From: Pachypanchax playfairii
Lineage: Eukaryota > Chordata > Actinopteri > Cyprinodontiformes > Aplocheilidae
Direction: 5' to 3'
Length of the DNA: 64,000 bases
Assembly: GCA_006937955.1 (NCBI GenBank)
Contig: SSNP01000067.1
Location: 2,660,752 to 2,724,751 of the forward strand
Position 1 is the first letter of the stretch. Every line of letters starts with the position of its first letter. The notes under the pieces are model-generated. The model saw only the letters and a program-made list of their open reading frames with translations. It had not been told where the DNA came from and searched no databases. Below, one piece after another: positions 49,943-61,345 of this stretch. A program made the position numbers and the translations under genes.

Positions 49943-50222
49943 TTTTTAGATAGTGTCTTTTATCATAACTTACAGTGGTAGCCTTTTGTCTGTTTCTAAT
50001 ATCTTCTATCTTCCTGTTAGCTAAATGTGACAATCCAGCTAACGAACGTTGAACATTAGCATATAAGCCGCGGTAGTACTATTGTATAAACGGAGAATTT
50101 GAAGCGTTGTCACGACTCAGTTTTTTTAGCATGGGTTTAAAATCAAATTCTAACACTGATATTTATCTAAAAACAGGACATGCATATTCCGAGGCTATAG
50201 CATGTTTATTTTATGCAGCCGG

Positions 50223-50305
50223 TTTCCCGCGTGCGGTAGCCGCTACAGCAGATTCTTTGCTTCATGTCTGCACTGTTATTGGTCAAAAGACCCAGTGGGC
50301 GGGAC
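50223..50305 (-). promoter_or_regulatory. smarcad1 TATA-less promoter motifs
   Basis: About 280-360 bases upstream of the smarcad1 start codon lie an E2F-like TTTCCCGC (50223-50230), ATTGG (50278-50282, an inverted CCAAT box) and a GC box GTGGGCGGGAC (50295-50305). No TATA box is seen. This is a usual housekeeping or cell-cycle promoter arrangement. The transcription start is not determined. Confidence 0.45.
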
Positions 50306-50310
50306 TTACT

Positions 50311-51279
50311 TTGCTGAGTCAAGATAGTACATAGATATACACTTCCGGTTCTGCTCACAGGGGGAAATGCATTTTATCACTTATCTTATTAAATACGTTT
50401 AACTCCTGAATCAGGAATTATACAGTGATATATGTTGGGTTGTACATCATATTAGGTGTTATATTTCATTGTCATATGAGGTGTATTTTGGGTTATATTG
50501 GATAAACGGTATTGGGGAGTAGAAGAGATTTATTTCTTGACAGTTTTCAGGCGTAATAATCTTTGTGAGAACAGCAGCTTTTGTCAAGAGTACTGTCCCG
50601 ATTTTAACACTCCTGAGGTCTGAAGACAGAAAAACCCAGATACCTGACGTAAATTAAGTTGAGAAATTAGTTAAGTGCAACAATAATTTATAGCACTAAC
50701 TACAGGGGAGAGCAAAAGCATGGTAATTATCCCAGCAAGTTATTGAATCAGACTATATTTGTTATATCTATTTAGAACAAACACACTTGTATATTAGAAA
50801 GGTTATATAATTTCTCTCTGCACATAAGAAGAAAACAAAAAAGTCAGTGATTAAAACTCATCAAAAGAGGGCAGCAAATTCTCTGAGATGGGGAAAGAGC
50901 AACTTTTGTGTTTGCCTGAGTGGTGAACTGCCTCTTTGTAACTGAGATGTCTTTTATTTGCACTTTTAAAGGTTTAAGAAAGAATATAAAGCTTTATTTA
51001 TTAGTCTGAATACAGGAATAAATTACAATATAATGCCCTTTCAGAAAGATTTACCCACAACTAATTCACTGTTTTTTTCACAACATAAGCTTAGCTTTAA
51101 TATTGTCACATTATAGTGATTATTTTAGATTGAAGTGATGCAAGCTAGAAAAGAAAATAACATGTCGTGGCCAACTCACACTTGTCCGGAATTGACATCC
51201 AACTACTTGTAGAGTTGAATGAATCTGCAGAGAGTTGATATACATATATCATATATCTATACATATACACACTCCTCAC

Positions 51280-51281
<2 letters not shown>
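50311..51281. other. intergenic, nothing recognised
   Basis: AT-rich spacer upstream of smarcad1. No exon or RNA gene. Confidence 0.5.

Positions 51282-51325
<44 letters not shown>
51282..51325. repeat. (AT)n microsatellite
   Basis: About 22 uninterrupted AT units. Confidence 0.97.
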
Positions 51326-51329
<4 letters not shown>

Positions 51330-51394
51330 TACAACAACTGTAATTCTTGCATACAAGGAAGGTGTTGTAAAATATTTATCATAATGTCAAAAAA

Positions 51395-52720
51395 GTTTAG
51401 ATTCTTTGTAAAATGTCAATTAAAAACAGAACATAATGATTCATGAGCTTTATAAACCCATCTTTTATTACTAGTAGAGTATAAACAACACATTGAAACT
51501 GATGTTTTTTATCATTCGTTAGGAATTGTGAGCTCATTTTGAATTAGCTGACAGCAACACATTGCAAAAGAAGTTGGAACATGAGCAACAAAAGGTTCAA
51601 AAAGTAATTAACACAATTCAAACACAACTGAAGGAACATTTCTCAACTAATTAGGATAACTGACAACAGCTCTGTAACATAACTGGTTATAAAAGCAGCA
51701 TTTCAGGGAAGCAGAGCCTCTCAGATGTAAAGATGGCCAGAGGTTCATTAATCTGTGACAAACTATGACTAAAATTGGGGATTTGAGAAAAATGTTCTTC
51801 AATTTAAAATTGTGAAGACTTTGAAGATCCCATCATCTAAGGTGGAGAATATCATCGACAAAATCAGGGAATCAGGAGGAATCTCTGTCCACAAGGAACA
51901 AGGTCAAAGGTCAACATTGGATGATTTTGATTTGTAGGCCCTAATAAAGGACCACATCAAAACAGTCATGATTCTCAACTATACGTCTCTGCATAGGCTA
52001 AAGAACATTTCCACACATCACTGTCAACACAGATCATGTGATCTGCAAACACCAGTTAAAGATGGATAATGCAGAGAAGAAGCCATTTTTAAGAATGATC
52101 TGGGAATGCTGGCTTCTTCTCTGCAACAAACTGCATTTAAATTGGGCTGAGGTGAAGTGAATGTTTTTTTCTGTGGTCATATTTGGTCCAAATTTGAAAT
52201 TCTTTTTGGAAACCATGGATGTCATGTCCTGCAGACTATAGAGGAGAGGGATGTTCAGCTTGTTGTCAGCAGGCAGTTCTAAAGCATCTCTGATCATATG
52301 GGGATACGTTAGTGTCTATGGGATGAGCAGTTTAGCAATAGAATGCTAAACCACATGCTCCATTCATCACAACAACATGGCTTCACAGTAGAAGAGTGCT
52401 GAACTGGAGTCCAGATCTTCCACCAGAAACATCTGGTGCATCATGAAGTGAAATATTTAGCCATTAAGGCCCAGAACCGTTGAGCAGCTAGAATCCTACA
52501 TCAGACAAGAACAGAACGTTCCTCTCCTTGAACTCCAGCAGCTGATCTCACTTCCCAGATGTTTACTGACAAATGTTAAAAAAAACAGGATGATACACAA
52601 TGATAAACATCCTCCTGTTCCAACTTTCTTTTACTACCAGCAAATTCAAAATAACTGTAAAATTCCTTAGTTTCAACATCTGATATTGTCACTGTCTTTG
52701 ACAGCAAATAAACTCACAAG
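51395..52720 (+). repeat. unclassified interspersed repeat, long copy
   Basis: The part at 52190-52570 aligns with the reverse complement of 60905-61345 (shared blocks GCTAAACCACAT, GTGCATCATG, AGCAGCTAGAATCCT, TGTTTACTGAC). GTTGGAAC near 51570 and GTTCCAAC near 52618 face each other and may be terminal. It resembles an old DNA transposon but no transposase can be read. Confidence 0.5.
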
Positions 52721-54583
52721 TTTTTTTTTTATGAAAAATTCACCCACTCAACTACTGACATTATACACATAAAAGGTGACACATCGAGATTAATTCGGCA
52801 ATAACATTAAAATGATGAAAAATGGAGAAGGTTTTGGCCCAACAGTGGAAATATGTTGTTTTTGTTTTATTTTAGAATAAACTATGAGTGATGAGATTTA
52901 CACATTTTTTTACTGTTTTTAATTAACATTTTACACAGACTCTCCATTTTTCTGTAATTGGGACTATGGAGTTTATTTAGGTCTTTTTTAATGCCAGATT
53001 GTAGCACAATGTAAGACACATTACACACTGAAGTGGTTATTTTAGTTGTCATAAATCTTATATTTATATAGTGTCAATGGTCAAAGTCAAAGGCAAGTCC
53101 ACCCCTATTCCTGCTCCTCCAGAAAGACACATTAATAAACACCAAAAACGATGTAACTTCCATTAAAAATGATATTGAAGTTCACTTGTTAGGTGATTAT
53201 GGCTTTCCTTTGGCTCTACCTGTAGATTTAGAACAATAGAGTGAAACTATGATGATTATTAGTTTGTTCCTTTCATCCGAACACCTTAGAGTCCAATACA
53301 GCGCCGTCCTGCCGCCTTACTGTCGCCTTACTGTCGCCCTCACCATTGTCATGGAGACTGTATAAGTTATAGCATAGCGTGTGTGTGTATGTATGTGTGT
53401 TAGAGCTCAGCCCTCGACACAATAGACAGACTGACATAGAGTCTGATAGGGGTCATGACCTCTCACAGCAGGAAGCTCCAACTGTGGCTCCTTGGTTCTC
53501 TCCTGTCTCTGAGTCAAGTTTTGAGTGGGTGTATGCATTTATGTGCGTCTTACATCTGATTTAGGATAGATGTGTGTGTTTTTTTTTTTTTTGTATTTTG
53601 CTTTGTCAGACTTTCTTTTTATGTGTTTGTCCAATCTTATGTCTGTGTGTTTAGACACACACCCGCACACAGGCAGACGAGAAGTCGTTTAAACAACTGC
53701 ACAGATACATAAATCAAAAGGCTGTTCCAGAGTTGAGTCGGGTCATTACCATTTATGTACACAGATACTTACACACCACATGACATGCACTCTTACACCT
53801 GCACAGTCAGCAGAATCAGACTTGTACAGTGGATGTTTTAACACACATTTGGGTTGCAGGTGCTATCTGAGAAAGAAAGTATGATTTTTTTACTTGAATA
53901 CAAACAGGTAGCATGATGTTCTGCAAGTTACAGTTGGATTACATCAACACTGAATGCATGTACATTCATTGGTACGCACATACACATGCACAACACATTG
54001 AGACTTGTAGCTGAGAGCAGATACTCCAGTCTTCACTCTCTATATTCAGATGCAATGTATTTAAGCTTACATATATGTTTTAATTCTTTACAGCCGGGCA
54101 CGTTTTCATTACATTATGTGATAACTGCCTGCATTGCATACGTGCCCACGTATGCGTGAATTTAAAAATTTGACCCATCCATGGTGTCCTAGCGGACCCG
54201 TCACAATGTCTGTCACCACCCAGCCACCACGGCGCCCAACTTGGCCGAGACCCGACGGCGGCAGGGAGCACCTTGTCACCGTGGTAACATGTCTGGGATG
54301 TAACACCCCCCCTTGTCCCAAGAAATGCACAGAGACATACACTATCCATCTCAAAGAAAGTGTCCCCCCCCTCAGGGTAAAGAAGATTTTGTGTTAAAAA
54401 TAACTACAGTGATAAATCTGAGGGATGCAGAAAAAACAGGCGAAGAAATCTACAGTCAAATGGACATTTCTGTTCAGTGTCTTACAAAAGTTGTAAGACT
54501 GTGTAATTATATTAAAGAACAACACATTGTGACGTATTCTTTAGAACCTGGATAAGACTTGTGTATATACAAATCCTTTGTCT
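52721..54583. other. intergenic, simple-sequence rich
   Basis: Contains GT/CA-rich stretches (53378-53400, 53570-53660) and no supported gene. Confidence 0.5.
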
Positions 54584-54591
54584 CTATTAAC

Positions 54592-55165
54592 CAGTGGCGG
54601 AGCTAGACTTTTATCGTTGGGGGGGCCATGGGGGGGCCAAGGATATCTCTGGGGGGTCAACTGAAAATGACAACTAACACAGTTGAGAATGACAAGTACC
54701 AGTACTATATCTATATACACAGACACACACATATACATGGAGATGTTCTGTGTTCTAATGGTTCTAATTGATAGGATTAATTGAGTATATAAAAAAATTG
54801 TGTTGTTGTTGTTAGTGTTGCCTTTAAAAATACTGTGATTGGTTTAATCTCTTTAGAGCAGATCCTAGCTCGCAGTCAGTTGAGGATAGCCTCCAGTGTT
54901 TCAATTCAACAAAGGCACACACACTGGTAATCTCCTCTTCACAACTGGGGAAGTTTATCTTTCCCATGCTACTTGAAGCCAGCATTACATGGTGTATATT
55001 GCACAAATAAGGCCAGCCACTGCGGAATAACGGTGGGTGACATGTCAATCACCTGGGGGGGGGGGGCACCTGGGGGGGCCGGTGGGATGTCGGGGGGGGG
55101 GGNNNNNNNNNNGGGGGGGGGGGGGGGGCGGTGCCCCCCCGGCCCCCCCTCTAGCTCCGCCTCTG
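54592..55165 (+). mobile_element. non-autonomous hAT element with 8-bp target duplication
   Basis: Inverted termini CAGTGGCGGAGCTAG and CAGAGGCGGAGCTAG are flanked by the exact 8-bp duplication CTATTAAC (54584-54591 and 55166-55173). CAG termini and an 8-bp duplication mark it as hAT. It has no coding capacity, long G runs at both ends and an assembly gap near the right end. Confidence 0.88.
55103..55112. other. assembly gap (10 N) in a G-run
   Basis: Ten N placed inside a long poly-G stretch of the hAT element. The true length is unknown. Confidence 0.99.
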
Positions 55166-55173
55166 CTATTAAC

Positions 55174-58100
55174 ACGCTCACTGTCATTATTCTGCTTAAA
55201 ATAAGAACGTACATTCCAACCTTAAATATTCCGATGATTGATGACGAGTGTATTTTTAATTCTAGAATGTGACTGTGTTCAGCACCATGATTCGTTCCTT
55301 CAGTTGTCACCGTTTTTTTCTAAAACACTTACTGTACGATTCTGCAATCTCAGTCTTTTGTGGCTACTTTACTTCCTATTGAGGTATAATCTCACTAAAT
55401 AGCTCCTTTTAGGTTCACTTTTTACCACATATCAAGTGATTCATCCATACTCATAATTAGAACTGAAAACAAATAGATTCTCATACTTTTTATCATTTTC
55501 CATATAAAAACACATTTATACAACCAATTTTAAAATGTATCAGAATCCAACTGTGTCCAGGCTTAAACAATATACATAATAAAATACATGTGCAGTGATG
55601 GAGAAACACTATGCTGCAAGATTTAGTCACAGTATGAGATTTTTAGCATGCTAAGTTTGCAGTTTGATCTAATAGATTGATGGGAGGAGACTAACTTGTT
55701 GCATCACACTGTAAAAACATCTGTTCATCCGTATATGCTGAAAAGAGATGCCTGTAAATCCCCAAGCGCATTGGTGAACAATAAGGAAGAGTTGCAGGAG
55801 TTGTGTGGGACGTTTCTTATAAATGCAGTGACTGAATTTTGATGGGAAAACTTATCCTCATTAGGATTTACTGTAACTGACAGAGTCAAGCTAATAATAG
55901 TTCTTTTCTTTAAGGACAAAAACACATACTTTTTATTTTAAACACATCTAACAAAGATTTTTTTAACACTAATAATAAAAAACAACATGAGTATTACAAA
56001 TCCATCTTGTCATTTAAAAGAACAAACACTGGTGGGACATATTGAGGTAATGCTTGAGATACCTTTCTTACCTTCATGTCGGTTACATTAAAACACATAA
56101 ATCTTTGGAACAAGCACTCAGAAAATGTTCCACACACTCGTTTGACTCCTTTTGTGCTGCTTTTGTTTAGTCATCACTCATGTATCCACTCTCTCTCTCT
56201 GCAGGCAAATAGAAACAGCAGCAGGGGAGAATTCCCATGTTGCTGGAGGTGATGGCAGAGTGCAGCCGAGACAACACGCCAGTCCTGGAGAGACAATGAC
56301 TTATCCTCCTGGCTGCCTTACAGAACATCAGTCAAACAGAGCTTTGTTAGCTCTACATTCCTCTCTGCTATTCTCCAATTTTTCATTCCTAAATCAAACA
56401 GTCAATTACACTTATAGTTTAAATTAAACTAAACACTTCCACTTACTTCAGTTAAATCCTGCTACTCCCTATTTGGTTTTAAGTTAAGATTATCCTTAAT
56501 GATAAATGTGGGTTATCATTCTTTATAATAGCAAGTGAAAGAGCAGGTTTGTGTAGTGTTGGAAAGTTTTTCTGTGTTTTAATTAAAGCAGAAGATGACA
56601 CATAGAAAGACGGGAGGACAATGACGGATCCCCAGGCTGCTTTGGAAACATCATGCAGACAGTGCTTGACTCCGTGTGCCTGTGCATTGTAGTGTCTGAA
56701 ACAATGCTAATTACATCTGTTATTTACATATCTTTTAATATAAGTTATATGTGAATTATTACTCTACTTTTTAAATTGGTGAGTTTAAAATGTGGAAATC
56801 AAGACATCCATTTAAGCAATTTTCATTTTTACATGCTTTAAAAACATTATCCAGGGTAGATATACTTACCATCCACTCAAAACCCTTTAATCTTATTCTG
56901 TAGATTGTAGAATTCTTGTGACTTGTTTGGTTTTATTTGTCAGACTTTTGGACTTTTAGCATTTGTATGTATTTGTAGGATCAGATTTGCAAAATTAAAT
57001 AAACTTTTGTTTCGAGGATTTGTATTGTTCCACCTGAATTTTACAAATATATTCACAAAGTTTTTTAAGTGCATACACGTGTTAAGACACCTTGGATGGT
57101 AAAAAAGAAACAAAAAAAGTTGGTCGGTGGTACTTTTTTCTTAGATGATTTGTTCTGATGTGAGTGTGTGAGTTTCTGTGTGTTTTCTGGCCACTAGATT
57201 CTAAAAACTGATGGGGAGGTTGAAACGACTAAGATGGGAATGTCAGCACAAGATCAGCCCCCCCTGCAGGTGGGTACCAGCAGGGAGCCTGGCTGCTCTG
57301 GGATGCTGATGCATCTAAATGTGTGTGTTTGACGAGGCTTGTGAATGAGTGTGTGCGTGCATTTAGATTAATGTGTTTACATCATAAATATGTTTATGTC
57401 CACAAGAGAGTTAGGGGCCAATGTCTGGGCCTTTTGGGGGGGAAGGGAGGTTAGTGTGATGACAGACTCAGCCGTGTTGAATAGTGGGAGAAAAAGAAGT
57501 GACGCGACGGGGGCTGATGTCTGACATGACCTCTCTCAGCGGGCTCGCTGCAGGGAGCTGGGAGCTGCCGCTGACTGTGTGTTTGTCTGTTTGAGTTGGA
57601 GAGAGGTTAGGTTAGAAAGTGAGCAGCTAAAACAGAAACAAAACAGAAGTTTTCCTCTGCTTTTTGTGCACTTGACAAGGTCGACCTCTCTGCACTGACT
57701 AGATGAACATCAACTTCTTGAGTTGAGTAATTCAATCTTGTCTGGTCCTTTCCTACCTCTGCTTTGCATTTTCTTTCCTCTGTATCATATACCTCTCTTT
57801 CACCTTCTCACTCTTTGTTGGTGCCCCTAACCTCCCTCCTTCCATCTTTTTTGTCCCATCGCTTTCTCTCCTTAACATACATTTAGATAAGGAAAGTGAT
57901 CTAAAGGTTGCTATGCCTCTGCTCATCATGCCTGCCATTCTTTCCCCTTCGTTTTTTTTCCCCCGGCTTTGTTCCGCACAGATTTCCCGTGTCATCTCTA
58001 TTTGGATCCTTTCTCTTATCTTTCATTCCTCATTCTCCTCCACATCCTCAGTCCAACATGCATACACAGAAACACACACATACACCTATGTCCCTTTCTA

Positions 58101-58980
58101 TTCATGGTCTCTTCTCTCTCTGGGTCCTGTGCTTTGCCATCAGCCTGTTAAATGCCAACAAAGCCCCTACTGTCTAGTGTGACCCTCCATTCTTCTCTCC
58201 ATCCCAGCTCTCTACCTTTCCCTCCGTCAAGCGGTCAAGCATAAAGTAAAGAGGAGAGGAAGTTTATCTTATGCACACACTCCGACTTGTTTTACTTCTT
58301 CTTTTTGCCAGTCTTCTTTGTATTCCTCTTCCTCCCCTTCTAGTCTTCCTTCTTGCTAGTAACTTCCTTTATAACGTTGTGTCTCTTCCCATGACAGCCA
58401 ATAAATGCTTTATGCTCTTCTTACAATTGTTTAATGACTTAACGCCTTCGATTTTGTTCTTTTCTTGTATTTCCCCTCATTTAATTTATGTGGATAATTG
58501 TTTCTGGATCCTATATGAGAAAGAGGGAACTTTCATGAGCAGGCACGTGAGAAGGTTACAGGGACGTGATGGCTGTAACTTGAAAAGATTAAAGGTTAAA
58601 CTAAGCTGAACAGCAATCGTGTTTTATTTCAACCATAAATGCAAATACTTAGACTCAAAGTTATATTTCTTTTAAACTATTCAGCTTAAACATACAGCTT
58701 GTTAGTGGTGGGTTGAAGGAAGAACAACAACTTCATTTGCTCATTTAAACAGTTAAGTGGTTGAACAGGCAGTCAAACTATATTTGACTTGTGATCAATT
58801 TTTATGATATGGTTCTACACTAGAGCTGTCATGACTGGATATGATGTCCATGCAAAATCAAAAAAAGTGAGATGGTTTACAAGTTGGTGCAAGACCACAA
58901 AGCTATTAGTAAAAAGGAACAAATGTCAGCTGCCAAAGTTAAAAGAACAAGAGTGCAAAAGGGCAAAAAAACCAACATTA
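55174..58980. other. gene-poor region, one weak candidate exon
   Basis: No gene recognised. A possible plus-strand exon lies at 57198-57269 (listed separately). The block at 57760-58340 is pyrimidine-rich on the plus strand. Confidence 0.4.
57198..57269 (+). other. weak candidate 72-nt coding exon
   Basis: A plausible acceptor (TTTTCTGGCCACTAG) is followed by 24 open codons (starting ILKTDGEVETT) and then a donor CAG|GTGGGT. Length is a multiple of three. The peptide is not recognised and no neighbouring exon links to it. Confidence 0.2.
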
Positions 58981-59686
58981 GCTACGTTTACATGGGCACA
59001 TTTAATCGGAATAAACGCCCAATCAGAACAAAAAGACGTCATGTAAACATGTCAATCAGAATGTTTTGATCCGATGCAGCCTGATCAGAATGAAATTTAC
59101 TTCCGATCGAGAGGGGTGGTTTTGTCCGATCTTCATTCGGATAGACGTGCATGTATACACCCATTTGAAAAGAAAGGGTGAAAAAAGCCCACTGCGCATG
59201 CGTACAACTTCAGTGTGACGTCTTTCTGCTTTCGCAGACCCAAGTAGAAAACATGGCGGGAAGTAAACAGAAGTGGTCTGCTGGTGCAGTCATCCTGTCA
59301 TCCTGCTCTCCTCTCCTGTGGTGGAGGAGCAGTAGTAATATGTATTCAGCCTCTAGCTTGGTTAATGCGACCAGTAAAAACCCAAACATAACGGTAATCA
59401 CCTGCAGAAGGTCCATATTGGGGAAAACGGGAGTCAGCTCGAGCACACGATGGGGCGGGAAAGACGTGCAGAAAGGACGGAGTTTGTTTACTTTTTTTTC
59501 TTCCCCCGGAAAGACAACTCGCTGTGCGCATGCTCAACTCATTTAACCTGATCGAGTGCTTGGTGCATGTGTACTCATGGCATGATCAGATCATTTCAGT
59601 TAGTGTCCATGTGAACAGGGATTTGGGAATTCCGATCGACCAAGATTTTAATCAGATTGGGGAAATTTGGCGCATGTAAACGTAGC
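58981..59686. mobile_element. MITE with GCTACGTTTACATG inverted ends
   Basis: A 706-bp element beginning GCTACGTTTACATG and ending CATGTAAACGTAGC, a perfect 14-bp inversion that extends further with mismatches, with TA on each side. Related heptamers (CATGTAAAC) recur inside. No transposase. The superfamily is unassigned; a TA target would fit Tc1/mariner-like elements. Confidence 0.75.
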
Positions 59687-60894
59687 TAGTGTTACTTTGT
59701 CAAGAAGATTATTGAATGATTAAATATATTTCAGTCTAACTTGGTTCTATCAGGTCAGAGGTTGGGTAATTAGTCCATAAATAATCTCTGCAGTAAAATG
59801 GACAAACATTAGTTTCTTTTTCAAGACTCAGTTAAAAACTAAGTCACACATTTTCACAAACCTGTTTAACAGTTAGATCTTGTTTGTGTGTCAACAGTCT
59901 TTGCAGATTCGGTTCTTATTTTACTGAAAGTCACTTTCTTCACCTGCAGAAAATGAGTTTTTTTCTTAATGTATTTTAACCAAATGGGTGATTAATTTCA
60001 TGTTTATTTGTTTGTAGACACCTCAACACCTCATTAAACTAAACCAGGTCATTAAACTATTAAATTTGTCTGTGCACCGCTGATATTTACTTGTTTTTTT
60101 GCGTCAGTTCCCTTATCCTCCTTCGTTCTTGTCAGTCAACAAGCTAGACAGTCATTCAGTCTTGCTGCCAACCACCATTCTCAAAGTAATGGCTCTTGTG
60201 AGCCACTCAACTGTCTACCTCGCTCTCTCTTTTTCTCCAAGTATGAATAGAATAATTCTAATGGTCCCTTATTTGCCACTTCGCTGCTTCTCCTTATCCC
60301 CGTACGGCTTTATCACCGCTGATCAGCATGCGCAGAGATAAGTCTCTGTGTGACTGTGCCGTATCCTCTTCCTTGAGCTTTTATCAGTCCAGATCAGTGT
60401 ATCTGGGATTCTCTCTGTCTGAGAAGGTCATGTTTTCATTCGCCCCCAATCGGCTCTTTGACTGATAAGACAATTTGTAAGGTGGAAATTAGAGAGGCCT
60501 TTTTTTGTCATCAGGAGGAGAATGGTAGAGCAAGGAGCTTAAAACATACTAACGCTTTAAAAATAAATTTCTTTGGCCATCTAAGAATGACTGTAAATAT
60601 GAATCTAAAGAACTACAGAAATATATTGAAGTGGTTTTGTTAGAGCTTAAACCTGTTTAAGCTATCTGAAATGAGATATTTGATCATTTGTGAGTTTACA
60701 TATACAATAAAATGTTGCATTTTCTGGTGTCACAAACACAACAAGGACATCAAAGTAATGAATTAACTTAAAAAGGGTTCCAAAAAGAAAAATAAACATT
60801 GATATTACAACTCCAATTCTTAAATTGGATCTTAAAGAAGTTTGCAACTGGGTGACGTTTACATTGCATAGCATCTCTTTCTCTTTTGACAGCT
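59687..60894. other. intergenic, nothing recognised
   Basis: No gene. 60090-60460 is less AT-rich and repeat-free by eye, so it could be a conserved non-coding element. That cannot be tested here. Confidence 0.35.
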
Positions 60895-61345
60895 GTCAGT
60901 AAACAGCTGGGAAAGTGAGGAGACCAGCTGCTGGAGTTTTAGTCGTGGAATATTATATTGTCCCATTCTGGTCTGATGCAGGATTCTAGCTGCTCAGTTC
61001 TGGGTCTTTGTGGCTGAATATTTCATTGCATGATGCACTAAATGTTTTCTGTTGGTGAAAGATCTGAACTGCAGGCAGGTCAGTTCAGCATGCAGACTGT
61101 GAAGCTGTTGTGGAAGATGTGGTTTAGCATTGTATTGCTGAAATATGTAAGACCTTCCCTGAAAGAGTTGTTTAGCTGTTCCTCTAAAATCTCCATGCAC
61201 ATTATAGCATTCATAACATATCATGGGTGATGCGTAAGCTTCCCATCCCATAGACATGAATGCAACAATCAGAGATGCAGGCTAATAAGCTGAACGGTCC
61301 TTATCCAAGTTTTCTAAATTGAATTTTAAATTTGGACCAAACCTG
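60895..61345 (-). repeat. unclassified interspersed repeat, inverted partial copy
   Basis: The reverse complement aligns with 52190-52570 of the long copy over several blocks, with indels. Confidence 0.55.

Noticed and set aside
60888..60950. Clustered CAGCTG E-boxes suggesting an atoh1-type enhancer
   Set aside because: They lie in the inverted copy of an interspersed repeat also present at 52.5 kb.
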